Assembly (NCBI RefSeq): GCF_003385515.1
Contig: NZ_QNVT01000009.1
Span: forward strand, 62,001-126,000
Direction: 5' to 3'
Source: Chryseobacterium pennae
GTDB lineage: Bacteria; Bacteroidota; Bacteroidia; Flavobacteriales; Weeksellaceae
Length of the DNA: 64,000 nucleotides
How positions within the stretch are numbered: position 1 is the stretch's first letter; each line of letters opens with the position of its first letter. The position numbers and the translations under genes are program-made. Below are positions 53,692 to 62,889 of the stretch, one piece after another. The notes under the pieces were generated by a model. That model was not told the origin of the DNA. It made no database searches and saw nothing but the letters and a program-made list of their open reading frames with translations.

Positions 53692-55044
53692 TTAGTTATT
53701 TTTTTTGGTAACCAGCAAGACTTGCTGCCCAGCTTTGAGCGTAACTTTGACTGTCCTTATTTTTTTTGAAAAGTAGCCCGATACGCCCTGTACAAGACCG
53801 CGTGTCAAGTCTCCTACAACTTGCTGTCCCGCTGAACGGGACATTGAAATATTCATTCCTGAGCTCTGGCTCATGTTCGCGGCAATTTCTCCTGCAGCAT
53901 TAATTTCGTCCGATCTCGGTACCGCTAATCCAGGTTGTCCATTCAGATCATAAGCAAGGATGTCAACAGGCAGGATATTCCCCTGGATCTCAACTGATGA
54001 AACTTTTAAATGCAACCTATTTCCTTGGAATTTTGTACCTGCTTCCATTTCCGTCCCTTTCGGAACGCTGTATCCAGCAATCGTTGCGTTCTCCAGTAAC
54101 CGAAGCTTAACAGAACCGTCACCCGTAACTGTCTTTGTTTCCAAAATGATAGCCCGGATACTATTCCCTGCTAAGCCCATTTGCTCCCTACCACCCACTG
54201 TTAAAAACGCTCGATTCCTTTCGCTTCCTAAACCTGCAAGAAAACTGCTATCATCCGGTTCCCGATATAATGCAGTTACTATACTTTTTCTGACTCCTTT
54301 TATACTTTCAATCTTTTCGGATTCGCGCTGACCTGTCAGATTTGTATGATTTGCTGAATCTTTATGAGGTGTCGGTACAGCTGTATTTGGTGCCTGCGTC
54401 CCACTTGGAAGATACTTTGAAGCCATCTGATATGACTTTTCCATTAGCGTCAGCTGATCGTTCAACGTAGGGGCAGCCGGAACATCTTTGACAGAAAGCT
54501 TCTCTTCCAATTGATCAATTTTTCGACGCAATTCTAATTTTTCCCTGTCATCATCTTGGTAAAAGGAACTCAGCGTACTTTGCGCATTCCTATAGCTCAT
54601 CATTGAATTATTTTGGTAAGCTGGGTTTCCAAAATGCCCTGCAGTTCTTGAATCGTTCACAGATGGACCCGGAAGCTCTGCTGTAGCACTACTATCGCTA
54701 CCATTGTTCCAATAATCAGCCAGTGATTGCAATGAACTTCTTTTTTCAGCTTCCTTTTCTTCCAGCATCTCTTTCTCATACGCCTTTTGTTTATCGGCCT
54801 GCAAACCTTTATCCGTAGCTTCAGGAACAGCATTTTTTAATCCAGAACCTTTCAGCTCATCACCAGAACTTTTCGGCTTGAATATCAGATAAAGACATGC
54901 AATGAAAACTATCCCCATAAGACCAAAAATAAGCGGCTTCTTGAGCTTATCAGCTTTTGATTTATTATCGGTTAAACTGGAATTATCAGCTGCTGTCTCT
55001 TCATCGACGATAATACTTACGCGTTTATTCTCTTTCTCTTCCAT
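53692..55044 (-). CDS. traM: conjugative transposon protein TraM
   Basis: 450 residues. One membrane helix (LIFGLMGIVFIACLYLIF, ~36-53) is followed by a long periplasmic linker with coiled coil (REKLELRRKIDQLEEKLS) and a C-terminal beta domain (GTMEAGTKFQGNRLHLK-like GTEMEAGTKFQGNRLHLKV; IQGNILPVDILAYDLNGQPG). TraM is the VirB10-like scaffold spanning the envelope. It overlaps traL by 20 bp. Confidence 0.9.
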   Translation of the reverse strand: MEEKENKRVSIIVDEETAADNSSLTDNKSKADKLKKPLIFGLMGIVFIACLYLIFKPKSSGDELKGSGLKNAVPEATDKGLQADKQKAYEKEMLEEKEAEKRSSLQSLADYWNNGSDSSATAELPGPSVNDSRTAGHFGNPAYQNNSMMSYRNAQSTLSSFYQDDDREKLELRRKIDQLEEKLSVKDVPAAPTLNDQLTLMEKSYQMASKYLPSGTQAPNTAVPTPHKDSANHTNLTGQRESEKIESIKGVRKSIVTALYREPDDSSFLAGLGSERNRAFLTVGGREQMGLAGNSIRAIILETKTVTGDGSVKLRLLENATIAGYSVPKGTEMEAGTKFQGNRLHLKVSSVEIQGNILPVDILAYDLNGQPGLAVPRSDEINAAGEIAANMSQSSGMNISMSRSAGQQVVGDLTRGLVQGVSGYFSKKIRTVKVTLKAGQQVLLVTKKNN

Positions 55045-55309
55045 TACTATATTTTTTATTGTGATTCAGGATAGAATCCCCTCTTGAAAGCCCATCACCG
55101 ATGGATGGAGATTCTATATGGCCAGTTTCAATATGCCGATCTTCTTTGCCCAGATCGTAACACACCTTAACAAGTACACCAATTCCCATTGTGAGGTAAA
55201 AGGCAAAGAGAATAATGACATACTTGCATTGTGTCTTCAGCGGCAGTGCCTGCCACTTATTGTCGAGTCTCTCTAACTCGTTTTCTATTGTATTTCTAAA
55301 ATTTTTCAT
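55025..55309 (-). CDS. traL: conjugal transfer protein TraL (DUF3989)
   Basis: 94 residues from MKNFRNTIENE at 55309. A start at 55369 is also open but adds an unlikely basic leader. A helical N-terminus (LERLDNKWQALPLKTQCKYV) precedes one membrane segment (IILFAFYLTMGIGVLVKVCY). It matches TraL in size, topology and position between traK and traM. Confidence 0.8.
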   Translation of the reverse strand: MKNFRNTIENELERLDNKWQALPLKTQCKYVIILFAFYLTMGIGVLVKVCYDLGKEDRHIETGHIESPSIGDGLSRGDSILNHNKKYSNGRERE

Positions 55310-55391
55310 AGTATTTTTTACTTTTAGAAAAGACCCCCTTTCGGTTAATCTAACATAGCATCCAATCAAGGTTTTGTTTCATTTTCAAAAA

Positions 55392-56015
55392 TTAACGTTC
55401 TATCACTTCTTCGTCCTTGTTAGACAATACCCCAAAGTTTAAAATCTGGAATCCTTGTGGGTTATTATCTGATTTCACACTGTTCAAGAGCGTACAAGAA
55501 GTAACTAAACTGCGTCTCGTCAGATTACTGGACCTAATTATAAATTGCTTTGCAAATGTTGTAACGGCATAAGGGTAGCTATTAAAATTGCAAATGACAC
55601 TATCTACTTCGATTCGCTGCTGCACATTACCGCTAATAATCCGATTATAGTATCCCTTTTCCGCTAAATCGTGGTAGTAGTCGTACGCACTTTTATCTGC
55701 CAGATCAAATGCGCGCTTCATATTGCTTTCAATAGCTGATTTATCAGGGGCTAGTGTAAAAAACAGCTCGTGGAATCGGCGCACATGCTCCCTGGCCTGC
55801 ACCGGCCTATTAATGGCAGCATCCTGTGATAATGCCAGCATTAAAGATTTACCCTGATCCAATACATAGATCTTTTCCCTTTGCTCATTCGCAAACGCGT
55901 ACGACTTCCAGATTGAAAAACCAGTTACGCCAATACAAAGCAGCGCAAAAACAATAGCGTAGAGCCTGATCTGTCTAAAGCTATTCTCAATATTTCTTAA
56001 AGTTTTAAACTCCAT
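55392..56015 (-). CDS. traK: conjugative transposon protein TraK
   Basis: 207 residues. A cytoplasmic N-terminus (MEFKTLRNIENSFRQIRLYA) and one membrane helix (IVFALLCIGVTGFSIW) precede a periplasmic domain, a VirB8-like topology. QDAAINRPVQAREHVRRFHE and the end LNFGVLSNKDEEVIER fit TraK of CTnDOT-type elements. It starts 2 bp after the traJ stop. Confidence 0.9.
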   Translation of the reverse strand: MEFKTLRNIENSFRQIRLYAIVFALLCIGVTGFSIWKSYAFANEQREKIYVLDQGKSLMLALSQDAAINRPVQAREHVRRFHELFFTLAPDKSAIESNMKRAFDLADKSAYDYYHDLAEKGYYNRIISGNVQQRIEVDSVICNFNSYPYAVTTFAKQFIIRSSNLTRRSLVTSCTLLNSVKSDNNPQGFQILNFGVLSNKDEEVIER

Positions 56016-56017
56016 TG

Positions 56018-57037
56018 CTATTTCGATTTTTGTCCACCTTGGTTATTACTCATAAGCTGGCCGCCAACTTCGCCGATGGCAGCTCCAGCACCTGCAGCCG
56101 CAACATTTCCACTTCGCATAGCCATTTGGCTTACATTTCTGGTAAAGTTGCCGGCACCACCTGCCTGGATAATCCACCCCGTAACCGTAGGTATGGTGAA
56201 GTAACCCACAATCCCGATAATCATGAATATCACATACACGGTGTTACTGGTGTCGGGAATGAACGTTGGATCATTGAGCATTTCAATATCCCGCTCCAAA
56301 ATCAAAGACTGGATTTTCGCGAGCATTGCGCTGAACATATCGGCAACAGGAAGCCAGAGATAAACACTTATATATCGTGTCAGCCATTGGCTCAGTGTAC
56401 TCTGAAAACCTTCCCACACACTGATAGCGAAAGCAATTGGCCCTAAAATAGACAGCACGATTAAAAAGAATGTACGTATCGTATCAACGACCAGCGCTGC
56501 TGCTTGAAAGAGGATTTCCAGAAGTTCCCGCAACCATTTTTTCGTGGCCTGTTCCATATTGTACGCTGTTCGATCCATGTACATCCCTGCCATGGTAACC
56601 AGGTCGTTTGGTGCCCAGCCGAGATCTTCCAGCTTTTTGTCGAATTCCTCATTATTAACCAGATAGGCTGTCTCTGGATTCCTAAGCGTTGCTTCCTTTT
56701 CCAATAAGTCTTTCTGTTGCTGTAATTTATTCAGGTCTAGCACCTGATTATCCAACATGCTGTGCGTGCCTTGGACAATTGGACTTAAAACCGCGTTTAT
56801 CGTTCCCAAAACGATGGTCGGAAAAAACATAATGCACAAACCGATCGCAAATGGTCTTAATAATGGAAAAACGTCAATGGGTTCTGCCCTGCTCAACGCC
56901 TGCCATACTTTTAATGCGACGTAAAATAATGCACCCAAACCTGCTACTCCTTTAGCTACTGTTGCCATTGTCGCGGACATCGGTAGCATCTCGTCATAGA
57001 GCCCACGGAGGAGCTCATGTAGATTGTTAAATTCCAT
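56018..57037 (-). CDS. traJ: conjugative transposon protein TraJ
   Basis: 339 residues from MEFNNLHELLRG at 57037. A start at 57058 would overlap traI by 7 bp. There are several membrane helices (VAGLGALFYVALKVWQAL, FAIGLCIMFFPTIVLG, TFFLIVLSILGPIAFAISVW) and a Gly/Asn/Gln-rich tail. It is the VirB6-like polytopic protein of the inner-membrane complex. It lies between traI and traK. Confidence 0.9.
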   Translation of the reverse strand: MEFNNLHELLRGLYDEMLPMSATMATVAKGVAGLGALFYVALKVWQALSRAEPIDVFPLLRPFAIGLCIMFFPTIVLGTINAVLSPIVQGTHSMLDNQVLDLNKLQQQKDLLEKEATLRNPETAYLVNNEEFDKKLEDLGWAPNDLVTMAGMYMDRTAYNMEQATKKWLRELLEILFQAAALVVDTIRTFFLIVLSILGPIAFAISVWEGFQSTLSQWLTRYISVYLWLPVADMFSAMLAKIQSLILERDIEMLNDPTFIPDTSNTVYVIFMIIGIVGYFTIPTVTGWIIQAGGAGNFTRNVSQMAMRSGNVAAAGAGAAIGEVGGQLMSNNQGGQKSK

Positions 57038-57051
57038 GATTCTCTTTTGAA

Positions 57052-57684
57052 TTACCAATACTTTTGTCCCGCAGTCCCATACAGCTCCATAACCCTTTTG
57101 GTATTGTTCTGCTTTTTAGCACGAAGGATACTGACTGAAATATTTTTACTCGTATAGTAGCGCACAAGGTTGTGATACTCTTTGACCTCCTTGTATAGAC
57201 GGTCGATGATTTCCATTCGTTCTTTGTCATTCAATGATAAGCTACTTGAAGTGACAATCTGCTTTAAATCTTTCAGTAGTTCGGTACTCTCATTTAATAG
57301 TGCGGAATAACCGTTACCGATGGCCACTAGTTCATCTGCAGAGAAATTTTTGTCATTCAGCATTTTTCCAAAATTGTTCACGTACATTGAGCTTACATCG
57401 CCCACAAGCAAAACAGTCTGCTGGACCTTTCTTGCATCTTTTATGAGATTGTTGACGGCCTTCAACTTGTCGTAATATTCTTTTCCCTGCTCATAGACTT
57501 TCTTAACTTCGTTAAAATTCTTCACCACGTTCGAGACCGTGTTGGAGGTCTGCACAATTTCATTTGCTGAATTTAAAATTCCAGACGCCAGATTGGTCGG
57601 GTCAGTTACGACCCATTGTGCTTGCACTTTTTGAGTAATGGCAACGGTTAACACCATTACCACTGTAATAATGAAATTTTTCAT
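57052..57684 (-). CDS. traI: conjugal transfer protein TraI (DUF4141)
   Basis: 210 residues with signal peptide (VVMVLTVAITQKVQA), then helical coiled-coil-like sequence (VVKNFNEVKKVYEQGKEYYD) and a polar C-terminus. Similar in plan to VirB5-type secreted proteins. Typical TraI/DUF4141 start QWVVTDPTNLASGILNS is present. It lies 32 bp after traG and 14 bp before traJ. Confidence 0.87.
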   Translation of the reverse strand: MKNFIITVVMVLTVAITQKVQAQWVVTDPTNLASGILNSANEIVQTSNTVSNVVKNFNEVKKVYEQGKEYYDKLKAVNNLIKDARKVQQTVLLVGDVSSMYVNNFGKMLNDKNFSADELVAIGNGYSALLNESTELLKDLKQIVTSSSLSLNDKERMEIIDRLYKEVKEYHNLVRYYTSKNISVSILRAKKQNNTKRVMELYGTAGQKYW

Positions 57685-57716
57685 TTTCTAAATTTTTAGG
57701 ATTGTTATTAAATAGT

Positions 57717-58919
57717 TTAATTGTCTTCTTTCGATAGACCCTTGATCTTTCGAAGGGATATTTTCTTGATCGCCCCCTCAACATCGCCTCCCATTTCATG
57801 CGCAAGAGTCATCACTTCTAGCTTTTCGGATTCTTCAGTTGTATAAGCAAGATATTCCTGCTGGCTTACTTCTGTGGCATACACTGCGGAATGAGTACCG
57901 CCTAATCCAATCCACACTTCTTTGTACAGGCGCGTCGGGTCGTTATCCTGATTGATAGAGAGAATCTGGGACTTTTCTCGTTCGGTAAGACCCAGCATTT
58001 TTTGAATATCATCGAATTTGTTAGCATATTTCCGTTGATCTAACAAGATCTTACAGTCAGAATTATTGATGATACTTTCACGTACAATCGGAGAATGAAT
58101 AATATCGTCCACCTCCTGCGTTACGACGACTGCCTCACCAAAAAACTTTCTAACGGTCTTAAACAAATATTTTAAATATTCTGCCATACCTTCTTTGGCT
58201 ATGGCTTTCCAAGCTTCCTCGATGAGGATCATCTTTCGGATACCTTTAAGCCTTCTCATTTTGTTGATAAACACCTCCATAATGATTATCGTGACCACCG
58301 GAAAAAGAATCTTATGATCCTTTATGGCATCAATTTCGAACACAATAAAACGTTTATTGAGTAGATCAAGCTCTTTATCCGAATTCAGTAAATAGTCATA
58401 TTCACCACCCCGGTAGTAAGGTTCAAGCACATTCAAAAAGTTGGCGAGATCAAAATCCTTTTCACGCACTTCTTTATCCTGCAGTACTTTTTTATAATCA
58501 CCTTTGACATATTCATAAAACCCATTAAAGCAGGGATTCTCGGTACTGTTTTTTATCCGCTCGATATAACCCGAGACCGCGTTAGACAGCGCAACTTCCT
58601 CACTTCGTTTTGGAGCTTCGTCATCACGCTTCCATAAGGTGAGGATCAAAGTCTTGATACTTTCTCTTTTTTCGATATCAAACACGTTGTCTTCCGTAAA
58701 AAAGGGATTGAACGAGATCGGGTTTTCCTCGGTATACGTGAAATAAACGCCATCATGTCCCTTTGTTTTTCCTTTTATCAATTCACAAAGACCTTGGTAC
58801 GAATTGCCCGTGTCTACTAATAGTACATGAGTACCTTGCTCATAATACTGTCTCACCATATGATTGGTGAAGAACGATTTTCCACTTCCATTTTTATGAA
58901 GGGTTGGCGGGCTACTCAA
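57717..58919 (-). pseudogene. traG: traG, C-terminal part (ATPase core) after disrupting insertion
   Basis: 400 residues that continue the TraG (VirB4-like) ATPase from mid Walker A: NGSGKSFFTNHMVRQYYEQG, then Walker B with catalytic Glu (KMILIEEAWKAIA) and the hexamer-interface region (VTQEVDDI). The frame opens at TTG 58919, which overlaps the TGA stop of the front half (TTGA), so coupled re-initiation is possible. The first ten residues come from the insertion, and the P-loop reads HKNGSGKS, lacking the first Gly of GxxxxGKS. If translated, ATP binding would probably be impaired. Confidence 0.85.
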
Positions 58920-58942
58920 TTAAGGGTAGCCCGCCAACCCCC
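58890..58942 (-). mobile_element. 53-bp palindromic insertion inside the traG Walker A codons
   Basis: Removing 58890-58942 rejoins GGGCCTAGC with GGAAGTGGAAAATCG and restores the P-loop GPSGSGKS in one ~837-codon frame. The insert has a perfect 15-bp inverted repeat, GGGTTGGCGGGCTAC (58901-58915) and its complement (58926-58940), a 10-nt loop, and an 11-bp AT-rich tail on one side. No target duplication beyond an ambiguous GG is seen. It could be an IS200/REP-like palindromic unit, an IS cut down to its ends, or an assembly artefact. Its length (53) is not a multiple of three. Confidence 0.75.
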
Positions 58943-60283
58943 GCTAGGCCCTAAAATGAATTTATTTCTATTTGTAATTATTCCCCGCTTCATAGGCAGG
59001 TCAGAGATATCTAAGTGGATCGGTTTTCCGGTTAACCGATCAGCAAGCTTAATCCCAAATGGGCTTAACGAATTCTGGTAATTGGTCTCTTCTGTGAAGA
59101 AGCATAGTGCAGGTTCAATAAATGTATAAAACGATTCTTCGGCAGGAAAATCACCTGCATTACCCGGAATACCAGCCCAGAACAACGTTGCAGCATCGAC
59201 TGTATTGTGACGCGGTTTACATTCCATCAGTGCTAAAGCACTTCCAACATCGTTCTTTATTCGCCTTAACTCTTCGCGATCTTCTGACCAGGCAAAAACA
59301 TTAAAATGCGCCCGAATAGATGGTGATCCATAGGAATGCGCTTCATTTAAATATTTCTCTATCCATTCCCGGTTAACCTGGTTCGCACGGCTATACCTAG
59401 CAAGGGAATGCATATTACGTGCAGACTTTTCAAACTTTCGTAAATTATCAGCACTATTGTCGATGAAGAGATACTGGTTATAAATGTGATTACAACTCAA
59501 CGTCAATCCCACCGGCGCAGCAAACGATAACATGCAGTCACTTTTATCGGTCGATAGTCTGTCGTACCGTTGCGATTCGGAAACAGCACCGGGAAGATCA
59601 TCTGTATCGGAAAGCGTATGTAAGACCATTCGCTTACTTCCAATCCGTACCTCTTCGGCTCCCAGTGCCAGATCTTGCAAGGGCACATCTTTTTCGCGGG
59701 ACAGTGTGAAATACTGCTGTAATAATCCGATTTCATCCTTAGTACCTATAATGGCTGACTCTTCAATCTGATCCATTTTAATATACCCGCTGTCATTGAT
59801 AATGCGCTGAAATTGGGCAACACTCTCTACAAAACGACGCATGCCTTCTTTATCCCTGACCTCTTTCGGAATTAAGTTTCCCTTACAGAGGCTACTAAAG
59901 TTGCTTTGCGTACGCATTTTATCCTTTGTAGTTTTTGTTAAAAACAGGTAGCAATAATGCTTCAAAAAGGGCCTTTCATTAAAATGCATTTGAAAAGAAC
60001 GGGACAAAAAACTGTGTTCCGAATTTTCAAAATCGGGTCGATATTCTTCTTTTAAGTACCAATCCTGCTTATGCACGATGCTAAAATCAGGCAGTGTTTT
60101 AATAGCCTTGCTCCAGGTAGAGTGTATAGATTCATAAACATCAGCACCTACGGTGAAGAGCTCGGGAAGAAAAATTTGGAAGCATAACGTAATATCTCCT
60201 TCCTTTGAGATGATACAGTTATTTTCTACGGCCAAAAGTGGAAACCTGCTTTCCAGTGTGGCCGTTTTTGAAATATTTCTCAT
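58916..60283 (-). pseudogene. traG: traG, N-terminal part, ends prematurely
   Basis: 455 residues from MRNISKTATLESRFPLLAVE at 60283 (a start at 60310 would overlap the upstream gene). It is the N-terminal half of TraG, the VirB4-like transfer ATPase: FQIFLPELFTVGADVYESIH, LSRSFQMHFNERPFLKHYCY, LFWAGIPGNAGDFPAEE, ending KFILGPSG. It then runs seven residues into the insertion to TGA 58916-58918. Without the ATPase core this half cannot power transfer. The rest of the operon appears intact. Confidence 0.88.
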
Positions 60284-60293
60284 AATAAAAATT

Positions 60294-60956
60294 TTAAAGT
60301 TTGCGACCATTTCTTTTTTTAGTCACTGATTGTGACTTACCAATCTTCTGCTTATGGATCTGTTTAGAAAGGTCGTGATGACTGACAAAATGAATATGTG
60401 AGGGGAGTTCAGTTTCTTTTCGTTCCCGCATCATTTTTATTGTATCCGCTAGCTCGTGCGGATAAAGTGGTAGCTTTCGATCTGTATCAATGTAAAACCC
60501 CGGTTCACCGGTTTTGAATGAATAGAGGGTGTCGCTTTTATGGATACGGTTGAATGGGTTTTCACACTCCATGAATTGTGCAGTTGTGTCATCCCAGAAG
60601 TAGTCTATACCTTTGATTGAAATGACCTGAAGCCCTTCAACGCGTAATGGATGTTGCTCTAGGTACAGCTTGGAGCCTACAATATCATATACTTCCAACG
60701 GCCTAATCCAAATTGCTGCATAACGGTCATCGTCTTTGTCATAGCCCCCCCAGTTGTCCTCTTTTACATTTCTTAGGTTCTTGTCATAGATGAATTCATA
60801 ATGATCTTCAAAAAGCATCATATCAAGCAGATGGATCTGATTGCTAGCATTTTTTGTGTCTATAAGAACATCGTTTAATGCATCAACAAAAAAGTCTGCA
60901 TCCGCAAGGCCATGTAGTTTTAGTACCGGTAGTTCTCTCTCTGCCATTCTATCCAT
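60294..60956 (-). CDS. tra-operon hypothetical protein with basic tail, 220 aa
   Basis: 220 residues, soluble. The N-terminus (MAERELPVLKLHGLADADFF, then VDALNDVL and NQIHLLDMM) and the basic end KKRNGRKL resemble the 265-aa protein at 61852-62649 (MEKELPIY, NRYTLEDMI, KKNKGRKI). I know no function. It overlaps traF by 8 bp and is followed 10 bp later by traG, so it is co-expressed with the channel genes. ATGs at 60956 and 60947 are both possible. Confidence 0.65.
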   Translation of the reverse strand: MDRMAERELPVLKLHGLADADFFVDALNDVLIDTKNASNQIHLLDMMLFEDHYEFIYDKNLRNVKEDNWGGYDKDDDRYAAIWIRPLEVYDIVGSKLYLEQHPLRVEGLQVISIKGIDYFWDDTTAQFMECENPFNRIHKSDTLYSFKTGEPGFYIDTDRKLPLYPHELADTIKMMRERKETELPSHIHFVSHHDLSKQIHKQKIGKSQSVTKKRNGRKL

Positions 60957-61272
60957 TTGCTTTGCGGGTTAAATATGATTTAATGGACTTGCGGCCGATG
61001 ATGTACTTTGGATGCATCCTTTTTGCCCCTAGTTTCATCAGTCCATGCTCCCCGTACTTTGTATTCAATGCAAAAGTTTTCCAGATAATTAGTGAAACTG
61101 CGCCGATACCGAAACCAAGGCAGAGGTACATATGGATTCCAACCATATACATAATCATCACAAGGATCAGAACTGTGAGTAGCCCCCCGGCAAAAACAAA
61201 TAAGTATTGAGCTTTCAATCCTTTGAACTCGACTGTTCGTCCTATTCCTTTATTTATATTCCATTTAGTCAT
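60949..61272 (-). CDS. traF: conjugal transfer protein TraF (DUF4133)
   Basis: 107 residues. The start WNINKGIGRTVEFKGLKAQY is a hallmark of TraF/DUF4133. Two membrane helices follow (LFVFAGGLLTVLILVMIMYM and YLCLGFGIGAVSLIIW). It is VirB3-like in size, topology and place between traE and traG. It overlaps the 220-aa gene by 8 bp. Confidence 0.92.
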   Translation of the reverse strand: MTKWNINKGIGRTVEFKGLKAQYLFVFAGGLLTVLILVMIMYMVGIHMYLCLGFGIGAVSLIIWKTFALNTKYGEHGLMKLGAKRMHPKYIIGRKSIKSYLTRKANG

Positions 61273-61349
61273 TAGTTTAGATTTAAAGGTTAAGAAGACC
61301 TTGAATTGAGTCCAGTCTTATTTCTTGTTGTAACTAAAATTCTGATTGT

Positions 61350-61661
61350 TTAATCCAGGAAAAACGATCTTAAGATCGTCGCAGCGACGATCAGGAAAAT
61401 ACATGCACCAAACCATGAAGCGGCAGTTTTTGAAGTATCAGGATCTCCACTACTAAATTTGTTATACACTTTCACCCCTCCGATCAGCCCTACAACAGCC
61501 CCGATAGCGTAGATTAGCTTTGTTGCCGGATCAAAGTAGGAGGTCACCATTTGACTTGCTTTTGCGATACCAGCGATACCATCTCCCTCTGCAAAAACTT
61601 CATTGCTCAGGAACAACAATAGCCCAATTCCCAGCAGAAATTTAAATTTTCGATTTTTCAT
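61350..61661 (-). CDS. traE: conjugal transfer protein TraE (DUF4134)
   Basis: 103 residues with signal peptide (FLLGIGLLLFLSNEVFAEGD) and two hydrophobic segments (LIYAIGAVVGLIGGVKVY and WFGACIFLIVAATILRSFFL). It matches TraE/DUF4134, the VirB2-like pilin-type component. It comes first after the terminator at 61812-61839, so a promoter for traE-traQ should lie at 61662-61811. Confidence 0.92.
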   Translation of the reverse strand: MKNRKFKFLLGIGLLLFLSNEVFAEGDGIAGIAKASQMVTSYFDPATKLIYAIGAVVGLIGGVKVYNKFSSGDPDTSKTAASWFGACIFLIVAATILRSFFLD

Positions 61662-61811
61662 GTTTCATTACATTTTAAGTTCGTAATACCCCGCACCTAC
61701 GGGCTTGGAAACAAAGGTGTAGCAGGAATGAAGGGCTATTGAGGAGAGTGGTATATTGAGGACTAAATTGGCGTAAGGTTTCCTAATAGAAATAACCTTT
61801 GGGCATAAAAA

Positions 61812-61839
61812 AACCGCCAAGTTTTAAATCTTGGCGGTT
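61812..61839 (-). terminator. terminator between the 265-aa gene and traE
   Basis: AACCGCCAAG and CTTGGCGGTT form a perfect 10-bp stem with an 8-nt loop, followed by seven T on the minus strand. It splits the tra region into an upstream unit (DUF3408 genes to the 265-aa gene) and the traE-traQ unit. Confidence 0.9.
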
Positions 61840-61851
61840 AATAATATTGAG

Positions 61852-62649
61852 TTATATCTTCCTTCCTTTATTCTTCTTTGGAGCACTCAATTTTTCATTA
61901 TTTGCATTCTTTATAGGCTGCTTCAATCTATTTTCAGCTATCAGTTCGTCAATTCCGGTCTTGTTCCAAGGTATCGTCTCAGCCTTAAACTCAAGTCGAA
62001 GTCCTGTTTCTTTTAATCCTTCGGTTTCTCCCCAGCCCCATTTCCGATTCCATCCTACAGGATCTAGTGTTTTAACAAATGGAATTTCAACAAACAAAAG
62101 ATCCTTTGGGTATTCGACAAGTTTGTCCCATTCAATACTTGCTATTTGATGTGTCCTTGGATCATATGGAAACGCATAGGCGTTTCTGTGATCAACATAC
62201 CAGTCCTCCAGCTCGTCAAAGCTAATACCCAGCGTCGAAAAATCATCTTTGGGCCTCAATAAGTCCAACCGTGCCTCAGCATAAAAAATATGCCCTCCTA
62301 TTTCAACGGTTGGGATCTGACCATATTTAATACGCCTTGTCAATGCATCCTGGTCCACCATAAGTTCAAAGTCCGTCAACAGCAGAATTTCTTCAACAGC
62401 CTTATTATATTTTTCAGCCATCATTTCAGGTGCTAGGTTTACAAATTGTGGAACCGTAATCCACATGTAGTCATTCCTTTCTTTATCGTAACGTTGAAAA
62501 CAATATCCCTCTTCTCCACAATCTATCATATCTTCTAAAGTGTATCGATTATCTTGTTGGCCTTTTTGACGGAATTCAAGTTTATCAACATCGATAATGA
62601 ACTGTATCCCATAATCTGGATCTGTATAGATCGGTAATTCCTTTTCCAT
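61852..62649 (-). CDS. tra-region hypothetical protein with basic tail, 265 aa
   Basis: 265 residues, soluble, acidic body with a Lys-rich end (SAPKKNKGRKI). Weakly similar in start and end to the 220-aa protein in front of traG. The middle part includes LDLLRPKDDFSTLGISFDEL and VGWNRKWGWGETEG. I know no family. It is isolated by 240 bp upstream and a strong terminator downstream, so it is probably its own transcription unit in the tra region. Confidence 0.65.
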   Translation of the reverse strand: MEKELPIYTDPDYGIQFIIDVDKLEFRQKGQQDNRYTLEDMIDCGEEGYCFQRYDKERNDYMWITVPQFVNLAPEMMAEKYNKAVEEILLLTDFELMVDQDALTRRIKYGQIPTVEIGGHIFYAEARLDLLRPKDDFSTLGISFDELEDWYVDHRNAYAFPYDPRTHQIASIEWDKLVEYPKDLLFVEIPFVKTLDPVGWNRKWGWGETEGLKETGLRLEFKAETIPWNKTGIDELIAENRLKQPIKNANNEKLSAPKKNKGRKI

Positions 62650-62889
62650 AAATCAGCTTTTTAATATTAGTAATTAAATATTTACTTCGCTAATGTCTTG
62701 GAAAATCTTAATGCTGGATGATGTGTAAATTTTGGAGGTACAATTTTTCCTACAATTACTTAATCAATAGAAAACATTAGGGCTTATCCGATCACAAAAA
62801 AACTATCATTTCCTGTAAAGTTTTTTATTTGATATAATAGAAAAAGAATCCCCTAGAAGGGTCCGCTAAAACAGAAACCTGCTATAGTA

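Noticed and set aside
58890..58942. Intein, group II intron or in-frame palindromic peptide in traG
   Set aside because: 53 bp is far too short for an intein or intron and not a multiple of three, so it cannot be translated through in frame.
60878..61210. Plus-strand 110-aa frame opposite traF
   Set aside because: It lies on the opposite strand of two overlapping, recognisable tra genes; composition is that of a reverse translation.
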